The notes under the pieces: model-generated
Databases searched by the model: none
What the model was told of the DNA's origin: nothing
What the model saw: only the letters and a program-made list of their open reading frames with translations
Source of the DNA: Apoderus coryli
Lineage: Eukaryota > Arthropoda > Insecta > Coleoptera > Attelabidae
Assembly (NCBI GenBank): GCA_911728435.2
Contig: OU452205.1
Location: forward strand, 186,001 to 250,000
Reading direction: 5' to 3'
Length of the DNA: 64,000 nucleotides
Position numbers and translations under genes: made by a program
Part shown: positions 41,984 to 52,737 of the stretch, in pieces
Numbering within the stretch: the first letter of the stretch is position 1
Layout: every line of letters begins with the position of its first letter

Positions 41984-44900
41984 TTAGGTCTGATATGCGA
42001 TGGCTTTCGTGCTCGTTGATATTAACGTTGAAACGGTGGTGCTTACAACAACAAAATCGTGCGAGGCATCTCCATCGTCAGGAATACTAATTTGGAATTG
42101 TAACAGGACTACCAAATATGTTACCATAGTCGCTAAGAGCTGCAAAATATTTACCTGTAATTAGCAACATTGCATTGTAGAGAAAGATTTTTTTAGTAGA
42201 CAATTATAAAAACTCTACACATAAAAAAATGTTTTTATTTTATGTTTCAACTCATTATCACAAAGTAAAAGGTGATTTTTTAAGAACTTTCGATTTGATT
42301 AAAAAAAACATACAATGTAGAGAAATGTATGAAATCTTTATTGGAGTCGATATAACGATATAGATACATAATTCAATGTTTAAAACCGTTGCGGGCTTGT
42401 CCCTATGAGCTTTGAGGAGGGTGTTTTTCCGGAACGTTTAAAAAAATCAAAAATTATTCCAATATATAAAAATAAAGGAGATCCTAGGGATATAAATAAT
42501 TACAGACCTTTGGCATTACAAAACCAGTTCAGTAAAATCTTTGAATTTTTATTTAACAATAGACTTAATGATTATTTGGAAAAACATAAACTGCTTGCTC
42601 ACAGCCAAAATGGATTTAGAAGCAATCGGTCAACAGAGACAGCTCTGAGTCAGGCTTTTGGTCACTTGTTTCATGCCCTTAATAACAGGCAAATGGTGGC
42701 TGGTATTTTCTTTGATCTGAGCAAGGCTTTTGATAGAATAGGTCACAAGCTTTTGCTTTCAAAATTGGAGGATGTTGGAGTGCGTGGAACAACGTCTAAC
42801 TGGATAGGAAGTTATCTCATGCATCGTACCCAGCAAGTAGAGATTGCGGGCGTCCGTTCAGGGGTGGGAATTGTGAGCAAGGGGATACCACAGGGCTCTT
42901 GTTTATCGCCAACTTTAGTTAATATATTTATTAATACCCTGTCGGACGTTTTGGGGGTTTTTGGCCTGCCCGTTCTTTATGCGGATGACACAAGTGTCCT
43001 TGTTTCAGCCGGGGATGAGAGTGGGTTGGTACGGTCTGCTAATACCCTAGCTGGCGCGATGCACAGATGGTGCGAACACAATGGACTGGCACTCAATGCA
43101 TCAAAAACTGTCTTTCTCCCAATTTCAATATCAAATAGGAACATGGACCGAAGTTATTTAATAAGAGCCAAAAATAAATCTATTGAGCAGGTCAGTAGCA
43201 CCAAATTCTTGGGAATATATACAGACAATAAATTGACCTGGAGCACGCATATAGACGCTGTAGTAAAGAAATTATCCAGCTACATATTCCTAATAAACAA
43301 CATCAAAAATACTGTATCGAATGATATTCTTAAATTGATATATTTTGGTCTGATACAGTCTACCTTGATGTATGGTGTCATATTTTGGGGGGGAGCGAGT
43401 GGGACAGCGAGGGTGTTCAGAACACAAAAAAGGATCATGAGAGCGATGCAGGGAATCTCTCAAATTACTTCCTGTAAGGACCATTTTAAAAAATTAAAGT
43501 TAATGACATTCCCTTCACTATACATGTACGCACTTATAGTACATATAAAAAAACAAAATGAAATATTGCCTAAATCAGAAGATATACATAGTCACAATAC
43601 TAGAAATAAAAATAACTTGGTATTACCATTATCCAGATCAACTACTGGCCAAAAGAACCCTAACTACATAGGTGTTAAATGTTTCAATAAAATTTTAAAA
43701 ATACAAAAGTTTCAAAACATTTCTATCAAAAAATTGAAACTGGAGGTGAGAACCTTTTTTTATAGAGAAATGTTTTTATTCTGTAGACGAGTTTTTAAAT
43801 TATACTAATGAATAGTTTTAAGTCCCGAATTATAGCGGGTTATGTATGAATATTATTCTTTTTGTATTGTATGTAAAATTATTGACTATCTCATAATGTG
43901 ACATGTCATATTGTATATTGTTATCATTCTGAGGAGCAAAGAATAAAAAAAAATAAATAAATAAAATAGATAAGAGTTTTTACATAGCCCAGAAAAAATA
44001 GTCTAACGGCGTTAAATCGCACGATCTAGGCGGCCAATTGACCGGCCCCAAACGTGAAATAAACTGTTCACCGAACTCGCTTCTCAATTGGGCCATTGCT
44101 TCACGTGCTGTGTGGCATGTGGCCCCTTCTTGCTGAAACCACATGTCAGCCAAGTCCAGCTCTTCCATTTTGGACAAAAAAAATTGTAATCATCGCACGG
44201 TAGCACTCGCCATTTACAATAACGTTCCTGCCTTCGTCGTGTTCGGTCCAATCATGCCACCGACCCATAATCCACACCAAACAGTGCATTTTTCGGGATG
44301 CATTGGCAGCTCTTGCAATGCTTCTGGCTGCTCTTCACACCAAATACGGCAATTGAGCTTGTTCACGTATCCATTCAAGCAGAAATGAGCTTTGTCGCTG
44401 AACACAATTTTCCGATAAAAAAGTGGATCTTCATCCAGCGCCCATTCACCAAAGGTTAGCCATTGTGGTATGTGGTAGGTCGTGTGGCTTCATTTCTTGC
44501 ACCAGCTGTATTTTAAAAGGTTTTACACCCCAATCATTCCGCAAAGTGGAGTAACAGAAGCTTAATTGCTGCAAACGGCGCCGTATCGATAATTCACGGT
44601 CACCAACAACACTGACGGATACAGCAGCGATATTTTCCTCTGTCCGCACTCTACTTATGCGTGTTGGTGCTTTAATGTCCAATAATGTAAATTTGGTGCG
44701 AAACTGATTAGTCAGAAGATTCCGAATAGCCACTTCAGAAGATCGCCCAAACTGACCATAAAATGGAAGAAGTGCACGATGCATTTTCTTAACCGAGCAT
44801 GCATTTTCATAATAAAATTCAATAATCTGCAAGCGTTTTTCGTTTGTAAGTCGATTCATGGTTAACTTATACACCAAACTTAACATGTTTAACAGTAACA

Positions 44901-47900
44901 TGTTACACGAAAAGACAGTTGCTAAAAAATCACCCGTTATGATAAGCGTAATTCTGCCATAAAGTTTACACCGATGTTCTATTGTGTTTGTTGGACATGA
45001 TACATAGTTTACTTACAGATTTAAACAAGTTCCTATTGACGTCAAAGAAACCACATAGACACATGTCAGTGGGATTCATTTCTGTTGCTCGCAGAAACAT
45101 ATTGATCTAGAACAAGATTTTTTCCTAAATAAATGCAAGCACAAATACAAGGAATTGTTTAACATACTTCTTGTTGAGCACTATCATTCATCCAAGTGAG
45201 TTCAATTAGGAGAATTTTCTTCTCAAACTGGTTCCTTACCTAAAGAAATATTAAAAATGTACAGGCTGTCACACACAACGGCAACTATCCCTTGATCTCG
45301 AAAATAAAAAAAAATTGACTACCGGAAAAAGTTGTATCCAAAAGTTGATTTGTATTTAGTGATGATAACTTTTTTCTAAAATAATATATAAATATCCTAA
45401 AGCTCCTCTACGGTAAGCTGCGTTATATTCTGCTCAAATTCCATTCATATGCATTCTCTAAAGTCCAACCGATTATAAAAGACGAGTGGCATTTTGGGAA
45501 TTATCATAACATGTGGACGCATGGAAAGGAAACGATTTATTTCTGGACATTTCGACAGACGAGGTAAAACTTTCAAAAAATAATGCCTTTATAATCGACA
45601 CAATATCCCATTTTGCAGTCATAAAAGATCTAATTTTAGGGTTTTTTTTTAATTAAACATTGCGCTAATATTTTGAGGAATCCAAATTGCTAAAATTTGA
45701 TTAACATTGTGGTGTCTTCTGTTTTGCGGATTGAAATGGCAAATGTTTCACATGGTCTCATAGCAAATACACTACAAGAAATATTAAAATCTTAATCCAG
45801 AATTTTTTATGCTGACAAGTTGAATTAAAAATCATTGTAAAAATCTTTCTTGCTGTTTTCTAGCTATTTTCAGTGATTAATATGTTCATTGCTACTCACA
45901 GAAGTAGACGCATAATGAGCCTCATCACATATAAAATACAAAAGAGCAACTGCAAATACTGTCGTTATGGTTAAGCCGATGTCTTTTGTACCAAACCCAT
46001 CTTGTAGTTTTGATAACAAACCATAAGTTGTCAATGTAATTATCAGGAATAGATACAGACAAAGAAATGTGAATGTGTATCCATAGGAATTTCCTAAAAA
46101 GAAAAACAATCATTTAATTCAGTCTAAAGGAAATGGTCAATTAGGTATGCTAATTTGGAACTTTTCCTCGCAATTATAAAACACTTACCCACATTTCTGG
46201 CGATCTTACTCAATAACATCCATAATGAACGATAATTAGCAACTTGACTGGATGGCCCGATATTTTTAAGTGCATGCTGAAAATCTTCAGCAACTAAAAA
46301 CGCCGTTTTACCAATCACGTCACAATAGATGAACCAGATACCTCCTAAGAGATAAGTGACTGTATTGATATAACAATACGGAATTACCTAAAATCGAATA
46401 ACTGTTTTCAATGTAACAATGTCTCAATAAAATTCAATATAGGTGTAGGTATTGGACAAAGTTTCAAGTGGTAAATTTAATAAAAGGAAAGACATATCCG
46501 ACATAGGATACCTACGTGAATATGAGCAAAAGTAAAATGATCATAAATGAAGTTTAAAAAATCAATTAGAAGAGCAACAGACACAAAATTTTTGCTAGTT
46601 ACGACTGTTCCCGTCGTCAGAATATTTATTCTGTATTTTTTTTTCCCTCAATAATTGTTTATTAACTCCAAGAAGATACAAAAAATCTTATAACAGGAAT
46701 CAAACACTTAAAATTAAATTAAATTTAAACTTATAGTAACTTACACACATTAAGAAGAAGAAAATTTACGGACACATTAATATGTACGTGTATTACCAAC
46801 GATTAATGTACATCAATCTCGGGCATTATGCAATCAGACACACAAGAACAATAAATCAATCATGAGTACTGAGGAGGAACTACAAGTCCCGAGAAAATTC
46901 AATAAGTACAAATTTCTTTAACTCCAATTTGAATTTATTTACATTTACCACATTTCTAAGCGAGTAGGGCAAGTTATTAAAAATCTTAACACCATTATGT
47001 AATAAGATAGTGCAAGTGGCAGTATACATGTGCAAAGTACAATTGCATCCTGAGTTGTTCATATATTAAATGAGAAATTCTGTACAAACATCTTATGAAT
47101 GGCGATATTCTATTTCTTATTTTCTCTATGTGATCTTTCCAGGAGAAAGTTTCATCAATCCATAGGCCTAGATATTTTGTCATTTTGCTATATACCTCAA
47201 ATGCTCCCCACCAAGATCAAGACTACCACAGTCCAGCGACATTCTTATTTTTGTGATATACATATACGATGATTTATCTACATTTAGTGTTAGTTTGTGC
47301 ATCCCTAATCATTTATTTAGTATCTTAAAATCATGTTTTATTTTTCTTGAATTTCAAATTCATGTTTACCAAAATATACCTATAATTGTAGTATCATCAG
47401 CATAAAGCCTTACATCTCCCATTAACTTTTGATAAAAAATAGAGTTTACATATAAAACAAATAGAATGGGTCCAAGAACTGCTCCATACTACTTTTGGCA
47501 AAATTTGTGTACACGAACTGTTGTCTGTGCCGCAGGTAGTCCCGAAACCATCGAACTGACACCCCCCGTACTCCAATGTTTTCCAATTTCCTAATCAATA
47601 TGTCATGGTTCACTATATCGAATGCCTTTCTTAGATCTAGTGCAACTAGAGCACAAAGCGCTCCGCTATCAACCCTTTTCTGTATATCAGTGACTAGATG
47701 AGCCGCAATCTCCGTATCACTCGAACTGACAAAACCGTATTGAGCCGAGCTCACGACACCATATTTATCAAGAAAGTTTATCAATCTTTTTTTAACACAT
47801 ACCTCAATGATCTTCGAGAACACCGGCAGCACAGACACAGGTCTGTAATTCGAGACATCATTAGAATTGCCAGCTTTATACAGTGGTTTGGCTTTAGCAA

Positions 47901-49616
47901 TGTTCATTCGGCCCGGAACAACACCACTCTCAAATGACTTATTTATTATAAAACATAGAACGATAGCACATTTATTTTTAAGAAGTTTAAAATCTCTCAC
48001 CTGGACTGAGTCATGAGCACTTGCTTTATTTGGGTTTAAAGTGTTAATAATATTTACAATTTCAAATAATTATTAGTGTTGATAGTTTCCGCATATTGAG
48101 ATTATTTGTCGATTAATCAATTTGAGTATTAACAGAATAAATATTGGCTTTTCTTCCTCTCACGATCGGAACAGATTTTGTAGATTTTTTTTCAAATTGC
48201 CTGACCACAAAGGAAGACTTTTTTAAACAAGTACTGTAGACTGATTAAGTCTATTTTAACCAGCAAGGAGTGTTCAATCAGCACAATTTGCATTGTTGAA
48301 TCACGAAAATCCACACCAAATTAGAGAGTCACATAAGCAAGCACGCTGGAGCTTAAATGTGTGGATTGGTCTGTTGAGAAATGGGATTTTCTCCACTGCT
48401 TGCAATTGAGTTACTTGATCAACGATAGTTCAAAGATTAATTACCCGAATAAGAGAAAACTTCGTATTCATACTAATAATGAGTCATAAAAGATGTCGAC
48501 TATTCCGTAGAATTAAAAACACTCCCCTTACCTACATATTTACCTGAAAGAACCGGAAATTCACCAGCGTAACATGAGTAACAATCATTGTAGCCCATGC
48601 AAGAAATATTAACATGACTAAAACTATCACAGATTTTTTCTCCATTTTCAATTCGAGTTTCTTTTTCACAATTTTATTGTACATTTTTTCAAATTCAATC
48701 ATGTTATTTAAAACTTGCGCTTGTTTTTTAGCTTCATATAATGTTATCGGATTCAATACGATTGGAACCAGAAATACTGTGAATAAATAGTCTATTACAG
48801 CCTCTTCAAATCTTCCCTCAGCCGATCTGTTAACAATTTCCACCTTATCCCATACTATATAGCCGACGTATCCTACAAAAAAATATAACAGAAAAAAAAC
48901 TACTATACAAAAATTACTAAAACAAAGAAGAAGCATACAAAATCTTAAGAATTAGAAAACCCAACTATAATTCACAACAATATACAGATTTTGGAGACGT
49001 AAGCACATACATATTATTCGAAAAAGCATCTGTTTCATTTTCATGGGCCACCCTTTACACTTAAATCTATTGAGAAATGAGAATTTTTGAGCCTACCTGC
49101 AATTAGAACAAATGCTAACGCCGAATACAACATCAACGGCATTTTAATCGTGTATAATTTCCCATCAAAAGTCATTGGAAATATTCCCAATATTCTTAGA
49201 CAATTTGTTAGAGGTCTTATGCAATTATGAATTTGACTCAATGGCTGAAAGCATCAAATAAATAATAATTCACAATAATCAAACACTGTGTCTCGTCAAG
49301 GATCGCATCAATCAATTTGAAACCAACCGACCGAACTTAATGTGTTTCCCGGCGGGACAATTATTATCAAAAAAATATTTAACCTTACCTGATTTGAATT
49401 TGTAGTAAATGCCTCAAATGTTTCTGGTCTTTTTTCAGGGTTAGGATGCGAAGAAATGGAGTGTAAAATAGTCTTTCTTGAAGAATTATGAGTGAAATAT
49501 TGATTAAATGAATTTTCACCTTCTAAATATGCATTTTTTTGGCTTCTACTCTTATGACGAAACGGATCATCACCAATAACGCTTATATTATAATTCGACT
49601 GATTCTGATTTTCCAT
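41984..49616 (-). CDS. CO2-receptor-family gustatory receptor (Gr21a/Gr63a/Gr24 group)
   Basis: Eight exons: 49389-49616, 49097-49244, 48544-48872, 46189-46387, 45900-46093, 45168-45239, 45017-45106, 41984-42139. All junctions are GT-AG and phases close, 471 residues. A seven-helix chemoreceptor; the conserved insect CO2-receptor clade (GR1-3) works as a heteromer in CO2-sensing neurons. Clade signatures: GPSSQVANYRSLW, YTFTFLCLYLFLIITLTTYG, GFGTKDIGLT, FICDEAHYAS, NQFEKKILLIELTWMN, INMFLRATEMNPTD, GFFDVNRNLFKS and LLATMVTYLVVLLQFQISIP. The N-terminal about 76 residues are hydrophilic and little conserved; exon 2 begins PLSQIHNCIRPLTN. The C-terminal wording is closest, from memory, to the Gr24/Gr63a-type subunit, but the subtype is uncertain. 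All exons are open. Intron 3 carries a minus-strand LINE and the last intron a mariner with a nested LINE. The clade is absent from Hymenoptera and aphids, which constrains the host. Confidence 0.93.
42372..43965 (+). mobile_element. LINE with intact RT, nested in mariner
   Basis: A single 467-codon frame (42405-43808) contains SKIIPIYKNKGDPRDINNYRP, DLSKAFDRIGHKLL, KGIPQGSCLSPTLVNIF, YADDTSVLV, the RT thumb region and TRNKNNLVLP...GVKCFNKIL. It is 5'-truncated, with no endonuclease, but the RT core is unbroken. An A-rich tail (AAAAAAAATAAATAAATAAA) ends near 43965. It is probably the youngest insertion in this intron, since the host mariner is broken and this frame is not. Confidence 0.9.
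43980..44901 (-). pseudogene. Mariner-like transposase, broken
   Basis: Three frames in order on the minus strand. 44901-44446 is an N-terminal helix-turn-helix region (MNRLTNEKRLQIIEFYYENA) ending MANLW. 44405-44214 has FSDKAHFCLNGYVNKLNCRIW (first catalytic Asp, FSDKAHF). 44177-43980 has WFQQEGATCHTARE (second catalytic block with Gln-Glu where D/Q-D is common) and PPRSCDLTPLDYFFWAM (third). Frames shift between parts, so there is no functional protein. Confidence 0.88.
46630..48070 (-). mobile_element. Jockey/CR1-type LINE, decayed
   Basis: Minus-strand pieces: NIAKAKPLYKAGNSNDVSNY..., LDLRKAFDIVNHDIL and GVSVRWFRDYLRHRQQF (47446-48000). The RT catalytic part then decays. Farther along are YLGLWIDETFSWKDHIEKIR (47183-46995) and IFNNLPYSLRNVVNVNKF (47062-46880). 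Located in intron 3 of the CO2 receptor, same strand. Several stops and frame changes make it inactive. Confidence 0.85.
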
Positions 49617-51119
49617 GTTTCTGTTATCATTTGCTGGCCACTATTTTTAAGCACTTGGAAATTACATTAGTCTCGATGTAAAGGAGCTGATTTCGTATAG
49701 GTAATTACTGAATTTCTTTTGAAGTGGTCAGAATGCAACACATTAACATCGACCTCAAACTCCAAAAGTTGTTATTGCCTATGCAAAGGTAATTAAGATA
49801 TGACGCGAACAAATTAGGTCAGTAATTATTTGAAACGTGTGTACTTTTTCTCTATTATTTACACAAATTCGTTGGAAAAAGGTCAAGTTCTATTGTAAAT
49901 ATTCAATTTGAAAAAAAAAAGAAAGTCGTCGGTAATTAATCTAAAATTGATAGATAATCAATGTATTGATTGTCTACCTACTTACATTTTAGACACTCTT
50001 GGAATTCCGAATGTGGGCTAGTATTTGGCTGGGCGAAACATGTAATCCAAAAAATGTTTTTAAATAAATTTTGTTGAGGTTGCGACTGGGATTCTTTTTA
50101 GTTATTTTATTGCTTCAACCTCTTTGAGATATGGACAAATTTGTTGATTCTAGTATTTGGCTGTTGGAGAGATGCATAGCTGCTGGATGATATCTTCGTT
50201 TTATTTTAACAGAAGTCTCCTTTATTAGTGGTGCACACAATCCCCTGCTGTCGCTTAAAGGCCAATCCCCATCTAAGCAGGGTCAAGCAGCGCGGCGCAA
50301 AGCAGCACTTTACCTAGCCTATATTTTGAGCACGAAGCACGACGAATTTTTAGTGAGGCAGTAATTAAATAGGTGTTGCTTGTAAAAATCATTACAATGA
50401 GCTCTTCAACTTCATCAGAAGATTTGTTAATTATTATTGCTGCTGTACCTATTTCATGAAGGAGAAAAAAAGAAACGGAAAAACAGTGAAATATTGGGTG
50501 CATTATATATTTCGGACACGCCTCTGGAGGAAGGAGGTGAATTCTCACACTTTTCAAAGCCACAGTTAAAATAATAGACAGTTAGTTCTCATCGTGTCGG
50601 TACGTCTGATGTACGTGGGTACAAAGCAATTCGCCGCTTGTAATTATAGTATAGTATCTTATAGTATATATATAGCCCGCTACTATATATACTATTATAG
50701 TAGCGGGCGAGAAATGAGCTGGGAATGCGATGAGTAGATGCCGTTTTCAGGGTCTAGTGGACCTTCTTGTCTATAGTTAATATTCAATGCCACTACGAAG
50801 CAAAATCGACGTATCTGAGGATTAAATTTATGACAAGAGAACAAGCTAGCTGCATACCTAATTCGCAATAGAGCACCCTGTAAATATTAACCATTTTCCA
50901 AACAATAGGTACCTATTTAAGTCTTTTTCTAACTTTAGTTTCGTATAATTTATAACATATTTTCTAAAAATTTTTTGTAGAACTACTAACAATTTCGTTG
51001 TTGTCTAGTTCACCGTTCACCGTGAAAAGCATGTGAATCTTAACATCTCATTATTAATAATTAAACAAAAACGAACCTTACCTATAAATGCCTATAAAAA
51101 ATTTAGTTTTTACCTGCTC
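49617..51119. other. Intergenic upstream of the CO2 receptor
   Basis: Contains the CO2-receptor promoter region and small repeats. A weak GGGCGAAACATGTA near 50032 resembles the 3' half of the hammerhead-like core, but no CTGANGA precedes it. A hairpin is at 50675-50708. The frame at 50273-50563 (-) shows no domain. Confidence 0.4.
50675..50708. repeat. 13-bp perfect hairpin
   Basis: GCCCGCTACTATA (50675-50687) pairs exactly with TATAGTAGCGGGC (50696-50708) around an 8-nt AT-rich loop. It is GC-rich at the base, unlike the AT-rich surroundings. Confidence 0.85.
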
Positions 51120-52309
51120 CATTGTCTTTAAAGCATTGAGGTGGGGGGAGACGCTATACCGTGGTCAAAAGCGGGTGCAGGTACGCCATATTGGTATTCG
51201 ACCACTGTCATTTGTCGTGCTTTCAAGTTGATAGTGTCATTTTCGAGTATTTTACAAGTTTACTTAAGTTTTTCGTGTTTTTTGGACGGTTATTTGACAA
51301 TATACTATAATGGTGTCCTGTGCTGTGCGTAGTTGCAGTAGTAGATGTGAAATCGACAACAAAATATCAGGAATAACATTTCATAGGTATGTACCAAATA
51401 TTGTAAACATTGTACATGGACGTATTTAGGGTTTATTTGTAGGCGAACTTATTAAAACACATTATTATAGGACTCTGGTGGCATTCTATTTCTGCACTGA
51501 ACAATTGACACGTGCATTGTAGTTTATTTTTTTTACAAATTCTTTTACTAAATTTCTACTCTCCTTATTGTTTATATTGCTGGATTTGTTGTTTTCAGCT
51601 TAAAGAAGCAGATTAATTGCGGAGAATGTCGAGACGCATTAATAAGTGTGACAACTGATTTGCATCTTTATTCTTTTATTAAAATGAAGGCAAAAAAGGG
51701 TTTACAAATTCCTTCAAAAGATGTTTTAGGCGTTTGCTTCCAATCCGAAAAGATCATAAAAAATGGTGTAGTAGCTACTAATGAAAAGTTGTCCGCAGAA
51801 TTCATATTAAACCTTGTTTTAAAGGAATTTGTAAATAGTAATATTTTTCCTAATTTAGTTGTGTACGGTTTTGATCAATCAGTGTTTGCTAACCATAGAC
51901 ATTTACTGATCAAATCTATTGCGACTAAATACGTTAATACCAGGATGCATTATTTAAGTAAAAACAAAGTAGATAAGTCACTTAGCATACGGCAACATTT
52001 AAATAAAATTGTTTTGTTTAAGGGGTATTAATATATAATTTATAAAGTACTAACGTCTTTTATTCGTGTATTTAGGTATCAAATATCAATAATTACCTAT
52101 ATTTAAGTATTTTGTACTCTGCTTAACATTTCAAAATAAAGTACAAGCTGCAAATTAAAAAACAAAAACGTCAACAAAAATAGTTAGTCCGGCTCTGGAG
52201 AATCCGCCATATTGGTACGCGCTTACGCCCCACCCAATGCACCCGTTTCTGTACAATGTAAAATAATGCTTATAGCGTCTCCTTATATCTCAATGCTTTA
52301 AAGACAATG
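51120..52309 (+). mobile_element. P-type element, internally deleted (1190 bp)
   Basis: Terminal inverted repeats of about 39 bp start CATTGTCTTTAAAGCATTGA and include GGAGACGCTATA; subterminal complements (GCCATATTGGTA) follow further in. A CCTGCTC direct repeat flanks both ends (51113-51119 and 52310-52316), 7 bp and possibly 8, in line with P-element duplications. The coding content is a P-transposase start (THAP) joined to a P-transposase C-terminus. Confidence 0.87.
51310..52031 (+). CDS. Truncated P/THAP9-like transposase product
   Basis: Two exons, 51310-51386 and 51599-52031, join through good donor (ATAG|GTAT) and acceptor (TTTTCAG|C) sites into a 169-codon frame ending TAA. The first exon starts MVSCAVRSCSSRC...GITFHR, the beginning of a THAP zinc finger (about 26 of about 80 residues). 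The second encodes C-terminal P-transposase text: CGECRDALIS, GLQIPSKDVLGVC, NLVLKEFVNSNIFPNL, LLIKSIATKY, RQHLNKIVLFKGY. The catalytic centre, GTP-binding region and most of THAP are missing. Whether it is expressed is unknown; a repressor-like role would be speculation. Confidence 0.7.
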
Positions 52310-52737
52310 CCTGCTCTATAGCTATCTCTTTCTCTCCTCTTTCCCTAGAATCTTATTTTATGCAGTTTCCACTCACCTCACTTTTCTTCTACAAACGTAA
52401 TCAAATGATTGAGAGAAGCGAGGCGTGGCTTACTGAATTATACTAGCGCTGCCTCACTTCTCTCGGTCGTCTACTTCCCAGTTATCAAAAATTGACCTGC
52501 AAAAGCAATAATTTCAAAAGTAATTGGCAAAAGTTGGGTTAACAATTGACAACAAACTGTCATATCAATTCAGCTGAGTTGACCTAAAGATAAATAGTAA
52601 ACAAAATTATTTTTGTTGTTTATTTTTTTAATTATTTTTTAGTCTTTGTAGTTATTTTGTTGTTGTTAAACGTTAACCTAAGCATTAAGCACAGCTGTCG
52701 TAATAGTAACATATTTTGTGTATAATAATAATTCATC

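Larger units (their letters stand above)
42271..44934 (-). mobile_element. Mariner/Tc1-like element interrupted by a LINE
   Basis: Short terminal inverted repeats are GGTGATTTTTTAAGAACT (42271) and the near complement ending at 44934 (AAAAAATCACC). Transposase reads on the minus strand. The LINE at about 42372-43965 sits between its C-terminal and central parts; the C-terminal end of the element (with FFLIK-type text) is recognisable at about 42290-42370. It fills nearly the whole last intron (42140-45016) of the CO2 receptor. Confidence 0.85.

Noticed and set aside
42060..42110. CTGACGATGGAG on the minus strand, resembling a hammerhead core
   Set aside because: It is coding sequence of the CO2-receptor last exon (IPDDGDASH), and the GAAA part and stem II are missing.
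45540..45575. CATTTCGACAGACGAGG, complement of a TCGAAATG motif
   Set aside because: Lacks a CTGANGA core; chance similarity.
50000..50050. GGGCGAAACATGTAATCC resembling the 3' half of a hammerhead
   Set aside because: No CTGANGA or matching stem II upstream; too weak to call.
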